A stretch of 64,000 nucleotides of DNA from Desulfamplus sp. (GCA_015232465.1 JADFZO010000005.1:1-64000); one strand, 5' to 3'. Positions 52,184 to 61,180 are shown, counted from the stretch's first letter. The notes: generated by a model not told the origin, from the sequence alone. A program made the numbers and translations.

Positions 52184-53347
52184 ATGGATTTCAAACTCTC
52201 AAAAGAACTTGAGATGCTTAAAAAAGCAGTTAGTGAATTTGCAAAAAAGAAGATAGCACCAAATGCTGACCAGTGGGATCATGAGCATCACTTCCCATAC
52301 AAAGAGGCAATAAGACCAATGGGAGAGCTTGGCTTTTTTGGAACAGTTATTCCAGAAGAGTATGGCGGAGATAATATGGGTTGGCTTGCTGCTATGATTG
52401 TAACTGAAGAGATTGCAAAAGCCTCATCATCATTAAGGGTTCAGGTAAATATGCAGGTTCTTGGCTGCGGATACACCATATACAAATATGGCACAGAAGA
52501 GGCAAAACAAAAGTATGTTGAAAAGCTCTGCACTGCTGAGTATGTAGGAGGCTTTGGAATAACAGAGCCTGACGCTGGCTCTGATGTTATGGCAATGGCC
52601 TCAACTGCTGAGGATAAGGGCGATCACTGGCTACTCAACGGCTCAAAAACATGGATTTCAAATGCCAACTTTGCTGATGCGCTTATCTATTACGCCTACA
52701 CAGACAAATCTGCTGGCAGCAAGGGGTTATCTGCATTTGTGATTGAGCCTAAGAACTTTGCTGGTATCACGACCTCATCATTGGAAAAAATGGGTTCTCA
52801 CGCATCTCCTACTGGAGAGGTCTTTTTAGATAATGTAAAGGTTCCAAAAGAGAATATACTTGGCAAACCAGGGGACGGGGCAAAGATCGTATTTAGTTCG
52901 CTCAATCAGACCCGTCTATCTGCTGCTGCTGGAGGAGTTGGTCTTGCTCAGGCGTGCCTTGATGTTGTAACAAAATATTGCAATGAGCGTCAGCAGTTTG
53001 GTAAAAAAATTGGTGAGTTTCAGATGAATCAAGATATGATTGCACAGATGGCAACTGACATTGATGCTGCTCGTCTTTTGGTTTACAAAGCTGCATGGGA
53101 AAAAGATCAAGGAGAGCTAAATAATGGGCTTAGTGTTGCTAAGGCTAAATATTTTGTTGGTGAGACTGTAACCAAATGTGCAAATTATGCAATGCGAATA
53201 ATGGGAGCTTATGGCTACTCAACTGAATATCCAATTGCAAGATATTACAGAGATGCCCCAACTTACTACATTGTTGAAGGTTCAACCAATATCTGCAAAT
53301 GGATAATTGCCCTTGATCAACTTGGAATCAGAAAGGCAAATAGATAG
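52184..53347 (+). CDS. Glutaryl-CoA dehydrogenase, predicted non-decarboxylating type
   Basis: A 387-residue acyl-CoA dehydrogenase with GGFGITEPDAGSD and SKTWISNA FAD-binding motifs and the catalytic base Glu365 in IVEGSTNI. Arg85 (SSLRVQVNMQ) matches the arginine that binds the substrate gamma-carboxylate in glutaryl-CoA dehydrogenases. The residue before the catalytic Glu is Val364. Decarboxylating enzymes have Tyr there, and a Tyr-to-Val exchange is the reported key to the non-decarboxylating Desulfococcus enzyme (established knowledge). The position of human Glu87 is Ala78. Product should therefore be glutaconyl-CoA, passed to the decarboxylase encoded just downstream. Confidence 0.85.
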   Translation: MDFKLSKELEMLKKAVSEFAKKKIAPNADQWDHEHHFPYKEAIRPMGELGFFGTVIPEEYGGDNMGWLAAMIVTEEIAKASSSLRVQVNMQVLGCGYTIYKYGTEEAKQKYVEKLCTAEYVGGFGITEPDAGSDVMAMASTAEDKGDHWLLNGSKTWISNANFADALIYYAYTDKSAGSKGLSAFVIEPKNFAGITTSSLEKMGSHASPTGEVFLDNVKVPKENILGKPGDGAKIVFSSLNQTRLSAAAGGVGLAQACLDVVTKYCNERQQFGKKIGEFQMNQDMIAQMATDIDAARLLVYKAAWEKDQGELNNGLSVAKAKYFVGETVTKCANYAMRIMGAYGYSTEYPIARYYRDAPTYYIVEGSTNICKWIIALDQLGIRKANR

Positions 53348-53396
53348 ATAATTTTGTATAAGTTACCACAATTAATCTAAGATTTAGAATTATGTA

Positions 53397-53418
53397 GGGG
53401 CGTAGCGTGCTACGCCCT
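53397..53418. repeat. Intergenic hairpin GGGCGTAGC/GCTACGCCC
   Basis: GGGCGTAGC (53398-53406) and GCTACGCCC (53409-53417) form a perfect 9-bp stem with a two-base centre, flanked by G-T and A-T extensions and followed by TTTAAAATT. It lies in the 114-base gap before the biotin carrier gene. It may be an attenuator or a divergent member of the intergenic hairpin family of this region. Confidence 0.55.
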
Positions 53419-53461
53419 TTAAAATTAAAAAAATTTAACTAAAAGTTAAGGAGAAAAAATC

Positions 53462-53677
53462 ATGTCTGAAGATATAGTTGCCCCATTGGCTGGAAAAATT
53501 ATTGCCATAAATATTGAAGCTGGTCAAAAGGTTGAGGAAGATGAGGAGATTTTTATAATTGAGGCTATGAAGATGGAGACATCTATCTATGCACCTTGCG
53601 ATGGAACAATAAAGGCTATCAAGGTGAAAAAAGGTGATTCAGTTGAAGAGGATGCCATACTTGGAACCATAGAGTAA
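53462..53677 (+). CDS. gcdC: Biotin carrier subunit of glutaconyl-CoA decarboxylase (minimal form)
   Basis: A 71-residue protein that is only a biotinyl domain: APLAGKIIAINIEAGQKV, IIEAMKMETSIYAP with the biotinylated Lys37, and GTIKAIKVKKGDSVEEDAILGTIE. Classical GcdC proteins are longer because an Ala/Pro-rich linker precedes this domain; here no linker exists. It carries CO2 from the alpha subunit to the membrane beta subunit. AAGGAG precedes ATG 53462. Gene order gcdC-gcdA-gcdD-gcdB is compact. Confidence 0.88.
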   Translation: MSEDIVAPLAGKIIAINIEAGQKVEEDEEIFIIEAMKMETSIYAPCDGTIKAIKVKKGDSVEEDAILGTIE

Positions 53678-53706
53678 CATATACACACAGATTTTGGAGA
53701 TAAATA

Positions 53707-55440
53707 ATGAGACCCTATTTTGAGCAGATGAACACCTTTGGAACTGAGATAAAAAAGGGTGCAATCAAAAGAACAGAAGAGAATGTAGAGGCTTTTCTTG
53801 ATGCAGAAAGCCAAATTGATGCTGAGGTTGCGCGTGTTAAAAATGCTGGCTTTTCAACTGAAAAGATAAATGCAAGGGGCGAGATGACAGTATGGCAGCG
53901 TATTGATTATCTTGTTGATGAGGGGAGTTGGACTCCTCTTCACACCATCTACAACCCTGCTAATAATGAAGAGGGGACAACCAATGTAATTGATGGTTTG
54001 GGTAAGATTTCAGGTAAATGGGCTGTTATAATTGGATTTGATAATAAAGTGATGGCTGGAGCATGGCTTCCTGGTCAATCTGATAATATTTTGCGAGTTA
54101 CAGACCTTGCTAAAAGATTAAATGTCCCCCTAATTTGGCTTGTCAACTGCTCTGGTGCAAAGCTGCCTGAACAGGAGAAATTTTACGCAAATAGAAGAGG
54201 GGCTGGCACACCTTTTTTCAGACACGCAGAGCTTGAGCAGATGGGCATTCCTGTACTTGCTGGAATTTACGGAACAAACCCTGCTGGAGGAGGTTATCAG
54301 AGTATTAGCCCAACTGTTCTGTTTGCTCATAAAAATTGCAACATTGCTGTTGGTGGTGCTGGCATTGTGAGTGGAATGGCGCCACAAGGCGGGTTTACAA
54401 CTGAGATGGCTGAAGTTTTGATTGAAAAGGCAAAAGAGAATAGGGCAAAACCCCCTGGTTCAGTTAAGACTCACTATGACGAGACTGGTTTTTTTAGGTA
54501 TGTTTTTGAAGAGGAAAAAGGGGTTCTTGATGGCTTAAAAGATTATATGAAAGATATGCCAGCATATAACCCTAAATTTTTTAGAGTTGCAGAGCCAAAA
54601 GAGCCAGCATTTGCCCAAGAGGATATTTTAAGACTTCTGCCAATTGAGCAAAAAAAGGTCTATGAGTTTGATGAGATTCTTGCCCGTGTTGTAGATGGGG
54701 CAGAGCATTTAGAGTTTAGAGCTGGCTATGGACCTGAGATTTACACAGGACTTTGCAAAGTTGATGGATTTCTTGTTGCCTGCATTGGTAACCGTCAAGG
54801 CTATCTTGGAAAAGATTATCCAGAATACGCAGATTACCCAGGTATTGGCGGAAAGCTCTACCGTCAAGGGCTTATTAAAATGAATGAGTTTGTAACTTTG
54901 TGCGGACGAGATAGAGTTCCAATAATCTGGTTTCAGGATACATCTGGAATTGATGTTGGAGATATTGCAGAAAAGGCTGAACTTTTAGGGCTTGGTCAAT
55001 CTTTAATCTACTCAATTCAGCAGACAGATATTCCAATGATGCTTGTTGTGCTAAGAAAAGGCTCTGCTGCTGCTCACTATGTTTTAGGTGGTCCTCAGGC
55101 AAACAGACACAACGCATTTACAATTGGCACTGCAGCAACTGAAATCTATGTTATGCACGGAGAGACAGCCGCAGTTGCAACCTATGCAAGACGCCTTGTA
55201 AAGGAAAAAGAGTCAGGAAATGATCTTCAGCCAATAGTGGATAAGATGAATGAGCTTGCAAAGAGCTATTATGATAAATCTCGACCTATCTTTTGTGCAA
55301 AAAACGGACTTGTTGATGAGATTGTAAAACTTACAGATATTAGAAAATATATGCAGGCATTTGTAGGCTCTGCGTATCAAAATCCTAAATCAATATGCCC
55401 GCAGCACCAGATGATTCTGCCAAGAATAATTAAAGGATAA
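53707..55440 (+). CDS. gcdA: Glutaconyl-CoA decarboxylase alpha subunit (carboxyltransferase)
   Basis: A 577-residue protein with two crotonase-type carboxyltransferase lobes. The first has WLVNCSGAKLPEQEKFYANRRGAGTPFFRHAELEQMGIPVLAGIYGTNPAGGGYQS. The second has FLVACIGNRQGYLGKDYPEYADYPGIGGKLYRQGLIKMNEF, IIWFQDTSGIDVGDIAEKAELLGLGQSLIYSI and VVLRKGSAAAHYVLGG. The length and the paired lobes on one chain match GcdA of Acidaminococcus. It transfers the gamma-carboxyl of glutaconyl-CoA to biotin, releasing crotonyl-CoA, and works with the Na+-pumping beta subunit. Confidence 0.94.
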   Translation: MRPYFEQMNTFGTEIKKGAIKRTEENVEAFLDAESQIDAEVARVKNAGFSTEKINARGEMTVWQRIDYLVDEGSWTPLHTIYNPANNEEGTTNVIDGLGKISGKWAVIIGFDNKVMAGAWLPGQSDNILRVTDLAKRLNVPLIWLVNCSGAKLPEQEKFYANRRGAGTPFFRHAELEQMGIPVLAGIYGTNPAGGGYQSISPTVLFAHKNCNIAVGGAGIVSGMAPQGGFTTEMAEVLIEKAKENRAKPPGSVKTHYDETGFFRYVFEEEKGVLDGLKDYMKDMPAYNPKFFRVAEPKEPAFAQEDILRLLPIEQKKVYEFDEILARVVDGAEHLEFRAGYGPEIYTGLCKVDGFLVACIGNRQGYLGKDYPEYADYPGIGGKLYRQGLIKMNEFVTLCGRDRVPIIWFQDTSGIDVGDIAEKAELLGLGQSLIYSIQQTDIPMMLVVLRKGSAAAHYVLGGPQANRHNAFTIGTAATEIYVMHGETAAVATYARRLVKEKESGNDLQPIVDKMNELAKSYYDKSRPIFCAKNGLVDEIVKLTDIRKYMQAFVGSAYQNPKSICPQHQMILPRIIKG

Positions 55441-55445
55441 CACTT

Positions 55446-55586
55446 ATGTCTGACTCAATTATCATATTTATTGTAGGAATTACTGGGGTTTTTGTGGGAA
55501 TGGGTTTTCTTTGGTTATTTATAACTCTCACATCAATTATAACTGATAAAATTGATAAAAATATCAATAAAGAGGAGGCAAAGTAA
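55446..55586 (+). CDS. gcdD: Small membrane subunit of glutaconyl-CoA decarboxylase (delta/OadG-like)
   Basis: A 46-residue protein. One membrane helix (residues ~5-30, IIIFIVGITGVFVGMGFLWLF) is followed by a charged tail (TDKIDKNINKEEAK). It sits exactly where GcdD/OadG, the subunit that anchors the complex, is expected. Its last base is the A of the gcdB ATG, and its GAGGAGG is the gcdB ribosome-binding site, so translation is coupled. It lacks the long periplasmic or zinc-binding tail of oxaloacetate decarboxylase gamma. Confidence 0.75.
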   Translation: MSDSIIIFIVGITGVFVGMGFLWLFITLTSIITDKIDKNINKEEAK

Positions 55587-56707
55587 TGGAGTATATTTCT
55601 GCCATGCTCTTTAAAACAACAGGACTCTTTCATTTAACATTTCCAATGGTGATAATGTGGATCATTGGTCTTACATTGATATATCTTGCAATCTCTAAAG
55701 ATTATGAGCCTATGCTTCTTCTTCCAATTGGATTTGGAATTATTGTTGCTAATTTGCCGTTAGCAGGTCTGATGACGCCAGAAGAGGGGCTACTTTGGAA
55801 ATTTTATCAGTACGGAATCCACTGGGAGATCATTCCGCCTGTAATCTTTTTAGGGCTTGGTGCACTCACAGATTTTGGTCCTCTTATTGCCAATCCAAGA
55901 CTTATTTTCTTAGGCGCTGGCGCACAGGGAGGCGTTTATGTTACCTTTTTTGCTGCAACTGCAATTATGGGATTTGATCTTAAAGAGGCTGCAACCATTG
56001 GAATTATTGGAGGAGCAGATGGTCCAACAACCATCTTTCTTGCAACCAAACTTGCCCCTCAACTTCTTGGAACTTGTGCTGTGGCTGCCTACTCATATAT
56101 GGCATTAGTTCCAATTATCCAGCCCCCAATTATGAGACTTATGACCACAGTTGAAGAGCGTAAAATCAGAATGACAAAGTCTCGCAAGGTAAAGAAGTTA
56201 GAGAAGATTCTGTTTCCTTTGGTCTCAACATTTGTTATTATTCTTCTTGTTCCAGCATCAGCCCCTTTGATTGCAATGTTTATGCTTGGCAATCTATTTA
56301 GAGAGTCTGGCGTTGTGGAGAGGCTAAATCATGCTTCACAAAATGAGCTTTTAAACATTGTTACTATATTTCTTGGGCTGCCAGTTGGTGCAACCATGAA
56401 TGCAGAGAACTTTCTGCAGCCTAAAGTTATCTTTATCTTTGTGTTGGGGCTTCTTGCCTTTATTTTCAGCACAATAACTGGAATCGTGCTTGCAAAACTT
56501 ATGAATCTATTTTCAAAAAATAAGATTAACCCTCTGCTTGGTGCGGCTGGAGTCTCAGCAGTGCCAATGGCTGCACGGGTGGTTCATAAGGTTGGTGTTG
56601 AGGCTGATAAAAAGAACTATCTGCTCATGTATGCAATGGGACCTAATGTTGCTGGAGTTATTGGAACTGTGATTGCTGCTGGGATATTTTTGAGTTTGCT
56701 GTCGTAA
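55586..56707 (+). CDS. gcdB: Glutaconyl-CoA decarboxylase beta subunit (Na+ pump)
   Basis: A 373-residue membrane protein of the OadB/GcdB/MmdB family with about 10-11 helices. It decarboxylates carboxybiotin and exports Na+. Key motifs are LLPIGFGIIVANLP, IFLGLGALTDFGPLIANP, GAGAQGGVYVTFFAA, and IGIIGGADGPTTIF with Asp145 at the Na+/proton site, then PLLGAAGVSAVPMAARVVHK. It closes the operon; a hairpin lies 16 bases after its stop. Confidence 0.94.
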   Translation: MEYISAMLFKTTGLFHLTFPMVIMWIIGLTLIYLAISKDYEPMLLLPIGFGIIVANLPLAGLMTPEEGLLWKFYQYGIHWEIIPPVIFLGLGALTDFGPLIANPRLIFLGAGAQGGVYVTFFAATAIMGFDLKEAATIGIIGGADGPTTIFLATKLAPQLLGTCAVAAYSYMALVPIIQPPIMRLMTTVEERKIRMTKSRKVKKLEKILFPLVSTFVIILLVPASAPLIAMFMLGNLFRESGVVERLNHASQNELLNIVTIFLGLPVGATMNAENFLQPKVIFIFVLGLLAFIFSTITGIVLAKLMNLFSKNKINPLLGAAGVSAVPMAARVVHKVGVEADKKNYLLMYAMGPNVAGVIGTVIAAGIFLSLLS

Positions 56708-56723
56708 AATTTGGTTTTATAGC

Positions 56724-56748
56724 GTAGAGACGCACTGTGCGTCTCTAC
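56724..56748. terminator. Hairpin at the end of the glutaconyl-CoA decarboxylase operon
   Basis: GTAGAGACGCAC (56724-56735) and GTGCGTCTCTAC (56737-56748) are perfect complements about a single base. The position between convergent units fits a bidirectional terminator. The stem shares AGAGACGCAC with the elements at 42147 and 61211. Confidence 0.7.
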
Positions 56749-56752
56749 TTTA

Positions 56753-57343
56753 TTATTCAACGATTTCTTGATTTGATTCAAATAGTATCTGTTTTTTAGC
56801 CATCTCATACTCCTCATCATTGATTAGCCCCCTATTATAAAGAGCTGCAAGCTCTGTAAGTCGCCTCTCAATATTTGTGTGTCCCTGATTTTGATGTTTT
56901 TGTTCAAAAACTTCTGTGTAATCTTGGTTATCAGAATGGTGGTCTTGATTATAATTGGCTGTTGTCTGCTCTTGAAGCAACTTTCTACTTTGCCCATCTT
57001 GCAACAAGATATTATCGCCCACAGTTGGTGGCATACTTAATTTAAAAGTTGCAACGCCTCCTAAAAGTTTTATCTCAACATTTCTATTTTGAAATGCAGG
57101 GTGAGATAGCACATCATGTATATCTGTTGATGACTGTTTTATTCTAAGATAAAAAATCCAAAAAATTGCAATAACTAAAACTGCAATTCCAGATAATATC
57201 CAAGGCAGATACTCATAAACTCCTTTAAATAGCACAACTGTAACTCCAACACCAACAACAAGAAAAATATGGAGCAAAAGCACAAAGTATGCTGCAAAGA
57301 GGCTCTTAAAGACCCCCTCTTTATCTGTTGGTTTAAATTTCAT
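56753..57343 (-). CDS. SHOCT-domain membrane protein
   Basis: A 196-residue protein. Two hydrophobic segments (~13-36 and ~46-67) precede a polar region and a C-terminal SHOCT motif (IERRLTELAALYNRGLINDEEYEMAKKQILFE), a short helical oligomerisation domain. The Q/N-rich stretch YNQDHHSDNQDYTEVFEQKHQNQ separates them. No enzymatic function is suggested. Its start codon overlaps the stop of the upstream DUF1992 gene by four bases, so the two are translationally coupled. Confidence 0.72.
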   Translation of the reverse strand: MKFKPTDKEGVFKSLFAAYFVLLLHIFLVVGVGVTVVLFKGVYEYLPWILSGIAVLVIAIFWIFYLRIKQSSTDIHDVLSHPAFQNRNVEIKLLGGVATFKLSMPPTVGDNILLQDGQSRKLLQEQTTANYNQDHHSDNQDYTEVFEQKHQNQGHTNIERRLTELAALYNRGLINDEEYEMAKKQILFESNQEIVE

Positions 57344-57786
57344 AACATCCTTTTGATTAACTTTTGTCTGTAATTTGATGGAAAAGATTTAGAGTATGGA
57401 GAGTCTGTACCTCGAGATGTGTTGAGTTTAAGGAGCAAAAAATCGAGCTTTTTTTTAATTTGTACCCTTTTTTTAATATCTGCCCGCCTATTTTCATCTA
57501 TGTTTGTATTTGACTCAAGATGCTCCTCAAAATCGCTCTGGTATGGGCAGTTTTCATCAATTGATTTTAGCATATCTTCAAGCTCTCGTATCTGTTTTCG
57601 CAACTCAACTTCAGGCGGCACAAATCCTGAATTTTTCAAAACCCGATGAACCATTCTAAACTCTTCTGGTATGCTCATATCTTCAAGATTTAAAGGTTTG
57701 CCTTGACCAGGAAGGTTGTCCATTTCGCCATTTTTCTGTGCTTTTAATATTCGCTCTTCAACTAAAGATTCAAACCCCAAAAGCAT
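57340..57786 (-). CDS. DUF1992 protein (DNAJC28-like, YhdN-type)
   Basis: A 148-residue protein with the strongly conserved block VEERILKAQKNGEMDNLPGQGKPLNLED, followed by MVHRVLKNSGFVPPEVELRKQIRELEDML. This is the DUF1992 domain seen alone in bacteria and fused to a J-domain in eukaryotic DNAJC28. No J-domain is present here. Function is unknown. It is divergent from the elongation factor G gene. Confidence 0.82.
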   Translation of the reverse strand: MLLGFESLVEERILKAQKNGEMDNLPGQGKPLNLEDMSIPEEFRMVHRVLKNSGFVPPEVELRKQIRELEDMLKSIDENCPYQSDFEEHLESNTNIDENRRADIKKRVQIKKKLDFLLLKLNTSRGTDSPYSKSFPSNYRQKLIKRML

Positions 57787-57886
57787 ATAAATCGCTCTCC
57801 TTTTTCATAGAAATTTCGTTAATAAAATAGTAGTTGATACTATAAAAAAGATGCCCTGTTTGCAAGATAAAAAGGTGTTTATTTGC

Positions 57887-57915
57887 TTGACACTTTATGG
57901 CTGCTACTATATCAA
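57887..57915 (+). promoter_or_regulatory. Probable sigma70 promoter of the elongation factor G gene
   Basis: TTGACA at 57887-57892, a 17-base spacer, then TATCAA at 57910-57915, about 50 bases before ATG 57967. The -35 box is perfect and the -10 box is moderate. Confidence 0.5.
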
Positions 57916-57966
57916 TTATTTCTTTTTAGATGTGATAAATTTAAGATAACAGGTTGATATAATAAT

Positions 57967-60090
57967 ATGAGTAATAAAAAGCCAAGTATTTCAAATATAA
58001 GAAACATAGGCATCATGGCACACATTGATGCTGGTAAGACCACTGTAACTGAACGAATCCTCTACTATACAGGAAAATCTCACAAAATAGGTGAGGTGCA
58101 TGATGGGCAAGCTGTTATGGACTGGATGGAAGATGAGCAAAATCGTGGAATAACAATAACCTCTGCAGTTACAACTTGCCAGTGGAAGAGTGCACGGGTT
58201 CAAATTATTGATACTCCAGGTCATGTTGATTTTACGATTGAGGTTGAGCGTGCTCTTCGCGTTTTAGATGGTGCTGTTGGGGTCTTTTGTGCTGTTGCTG
58301 GTGTTGAGCCTCAATCTGAAACAGTCTGGAGACAGGCTGATAAGTATGCTGTTCCCCGAATTGCATTTATAAACAAGATGGATCGAGTTGGTGCTGATTT
58401 TTATAACGCAGTTGACATGATACATAATAGGCTCAATGCAAATCCTCTGCCCATTCAAATTCCAGTTGGAAGTGAAGATTCATTTACTGGGGTCGTTGAT
58501 CTTATCAACATGAAGCAGATAACTTGGGACGATGAGACTTTAGGGGCTGAGTTTACTGTATCTGATATTGATCAATCTGACGAGGCTCTTGTTGAAAAGG
58601 TTGATGAGTATCGCATAACACTTCTTGAGACAATCTCTGAATTTGATGACAACATAATGGAGCAATATTTAGCTGAAGAGGAGATTTTAGCCTCAGATAT
58701 TATAAAAGCCATCAGATTAGCAACCATTGATCGCAAAATCGTTCCAGTTTTGTGTGGCACAGCATTGAGAAATAAGGGGATTCAGCCTCTGCTTGATGCA
58801 ATTAATGATTATCTGCCAAGCCCAGCAGATGTACCGCCAGTTAAAGGGGTTCACCCGCACACCCACGCAACTGTTGAGTATCCACCTCAAAAAACTGCAC
58901 CATTATCAGCTCTGATTTTTAAAGTCTCAATGATTGAGGGGCGAAAACTCTGTTTTGTAAGGATATACAGCGGCAAAATGGTTGCTGGCGAAGATATTTT
59001 TAATCCTTGGCTTAAGAAAAAAGAGAAGCCATCTCGAATATTTCAGATGCACGCAAACAAAATGGAGCGAATTGAGGAGGCATCTGCTGGCGATATTGTG
59101 GGGGTTATGGGGCTTAAAGAATCCTCAACTGGAGAGACCTTATGCTCATCAGCAAACCCTGTTTTGCTTGAGAGAATTGAGTTTTATAAGCCAGTTATAT
59201 CTATTGCAATTGAGCCTAAAAGCCACGCTGATCAAGAAAAACTTGAAGATGTGCTCAAAAAATTTACGATGGAAGACCCAACCCTTGCTGTTAAAACTGA
59301 CGAAGATACAGGTCAAACCATTCTTTCTGGCATGGGAGAGCTGCATCTTGAGATTATTATCAGCCGCATGATTCGAGAGTTTAACACCAATGTAAATGTT
59401 GGAAAACCGCAGGTTGTCTATCGAGAGGTTATGGAGTCATCATCAGATGGTCATGCTATTTTTGAGCGAGATATTGCAGGCAAAACACACTTTGCAGAGC
59501 TTGAGATAACGCTAAATCCTTTGGAGCGTGGAGCTGGAGTCAAATTTACCAACAATCTATCTAAAGAGACAATTCAAGGATATGCAGAGACAGGACGTAG
59601 TGCTGCAGAGAGCCGTCGTAATGCTGCTTTAGGAGCTGCTGAGACTCTTCTTCCCGCTGAATTTATTGCTGCTATTGAAAAAGGTGCAAAAGAGGCTCTT
59701 GAGAGTGGGTTTATAAAGGGCTATCCTGTTGTTGATACTGAAATTGTTGTAAAAAGATGCTCTTTAAAAGAGGGGCAAAGTTATCCTCTGGCATTTTCAG
59801 TTTGTGCATCAATGGCTTGTAAAGATGCAATGGAGAGGGGAAAAATGGCTCTTTTGCAGCCTATCATGGAGGTTGAGGTTTTAGTGCCTGAAAACTACAT
59901 GGGTGATGCAATCTCTGATCTCAACACAAGAGGGGGCAAGATTGAATCTATTACACCACGCTCAAATATTCAGGTTATCAAGGCAACTGTGCCATTATCT
60001 AAGATGTTTGGATATTCAACAGCTTTGAGATCAGCAACTCAAGGCAGAGGCAACTTTAGCATGAAATTTTCACGTTTTGGCAGAGCATAA
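57967..60090 (+). CDS. fusA: Elongation factor G
   Basis: A 707-residue translational GTPase that moves tRNAs and mRNA through the ribosome. G-motifs are visible: [19 protein letters not shown] (P-loop), [31 protein letters not shown], and [10 protein letters not shown]. Domains II-V follow, with [14 protein letters not shown] and the C-terminal [23 protein letters not shown]. It stands alone, outside an str operon with rpsL, rpsG and tuf. It may therefore be an additional EF-G (such as an spd-type paralogue with a recycling or translocation role); the sequence alone does not decide this for me. Confidence 0.9.
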   Translation: MSNKKPSISNIRNIGIMAHIDAGKTTVTERILYYTGKSHKIGEVHDGQAVMDWMEDEQNRGITITSAVTTCQWKSARVQIIDTPGHVDFTIEVERALRVLDGAVGVFCAVAGVEPQSETVWRQADKYAVPRIAFINKMDRVGADFYNAVDMIHNRLNANPLPIQIPVGSEDSFTGVVDLINMKQITWDDETLGAEFTVSDIDQSDEALVEKVDEYRITLLETISEFDDNIMEQYLAEEEILASDIIKAIRLATIDRKIVPVLCGTALRNKGIQPLLDAINDYLPSPADVPPVKGVHPHTHATVEYPPQKTAPLSALIFKVSMIEGRKLCFVRIYSGKMVAGEDIFNPWLKKKEKPSRIFQMHANKMERIEEASAGDIVGVMGLKESSTGETLCSSANPVLLERIEFYKPVISIAIEPKSHADQEKLEDVLKKFTMEDPTLAVKTDEDTGQTILSGMGELHLEIIISRMIREFNTNVNVGKPQVVYREVMESSSDGHAIFERDIAGKTHFAELEITLNPLERGAGVKFTNNLSKETIQGYAETGRSAAESRRNAALGAAETLLPAEFIAAIEKGAKEALESGFIKGYPVVDTEIVVKRCSLKEGQSYPLAFSVCASMACKDAMERGKMALLQPIMEVEVLVPENYMGDAISDLNTRGGKIESITPRSNIQVIKATVPLSKMFGYSTALRSATQGRGNFSMKFSRFGRA

Positions 60091-60145
60091 AACATTTATC
60101 TAAACAAAAATAGTTTTTAACAGATATTTATCAGGGAGTTATCTT

Positions 60146-61180
60146 ATGAAAACAGGATGTTATACAGCATTAGCAACACCATTTACCGCAACTGGAGAGT
60201 TAGACACAGAGGGGCTTGATAGCCTTATTAGGTTTCAAATTGAGAACAACATAACTGGAATACTTGCCGCTGGAACTACTGGAGAGAGTCCAACTCTTCA
60301 ATGGGAAGAGCATAACAGGCTTGTTGCTGCTGTTGCTAATCGAGCAAAGGGAAAATGTTTGTGCATTGCAGGTGCAGGAAGCAACAACACAAAAGAGGCT
60401 TTTGAGGCTTCAAAACATGCTGTTGATGAAGGTGTTGATGCAATCTTGATGGTTGATCCCTACTACAACGGTCCAAGCTCGATTGAGATTCGGCGTGAAT
60501 ATTATGAGCCTATTGCAAAGGAGTTTTCAGGTACAGAGATAATTCCATACATAATTCCAGGAAGAACAGGCACACAGTTGTTGCCAGAAGACCTTGCAAT
60601 TTTGAGCCGTGAGTATAAAAATATTTCTTCTGTAAAAGAGGCTACTGGCAACATTGAAAATATGAGACGCACAAGGGTCTGTTGCGGCGATGATTTTAAT
60701 ATCTTTTGTGGAGATGATGCAATTTTGCTTCAAATTATGGCTGATCCCTCAATAAAGGCTTGTGGAGGCATTTCAGTTATATCAAACATTGCCCCAAAGG
60801 CTCTTACAGATATGGTAATGCTTCAGGCAAAAGGTGATACAATAGGTGCAAAGGCTCTTAACAAGGCTCTATCGCCTCTTCTTGGTCTTGTTACTGTAAT
60901 AACAGAGGAGCAGACCCCTTATGGTGTGGTCAAATGCAGGGCAAGAAATCCGCTTGCACTAAAAACTCTTATGCAGCTTCTTGGTATGCCCTCTGGTCCT
61001 TGCAGACCTCCTATGGGAAAAATGACACAAAAGGGTCTTGATATAGTTATTGAGACAACAAAAAAGGTTCAAAAAGAGAATCCTGAAATTTTAGCCCCTA
61101 TTGCACGCTTTTTTGGTGTTGATATTGATGAGAGGCTTAATAATCCTGAGTTTAGAAAAGATTTATATTACCACAACTAA
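60146..61180 (+). CDS. dapA: DapA-family aldolase (dihydrodipicolinate synthase-like) with C-terminal extension
   Basis: A 344-residue class I aldolase. The Schiff-base lysine is Lys164 (SVKEATGN), with Tyr135 and Arg140 in YIIPGRTG and Thr44-Thr45 in GTTGESPTL. All these catalytic residues match true 4-hydroxy-tetrahydrodipicolinate synthase, which condenses pyruvate with aspartate semialdehyde in lysine synthesis. The protein is about 50 residues longer than typical DapA; the extra C-terminus (KVQKENPEILAPIARFFGVDIDERLNNPEF) is helical. A catabolic aldolase role cannot be excluded, given the neighbouring P5C dehydrogenase. It converges on that gene. Confidence 0.75.
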   Translation: MKTGCYTALATPFTATGELDTEGLDSLIRFQIENNITGILAAGTTGESPTLQWEEHNRLVAAVANRAKGKCLCIAGAGSNNTKEAFEASKHAVDEGVDAILMVDPYYNGPSSIEIRREYYEPIAKEFSGTEIIPYIIPGRTGTQLLPEDLAILSREYKNISSVKEATGNIENMRRTRVCCGDDFNIFCGDDAILLQIMADPSIKACGGISVISNIAPKALTDMVMLQAKGDTIGAKALNKALSPLLGLVTVITEEQTPYGVVKCRARNPLALKTLMQLLGMPSGPCRPPMGKMTQKGLDIVIETTKKVQKENPEILAPIARFFGVDIDERLNNPEFRKDLYYHN

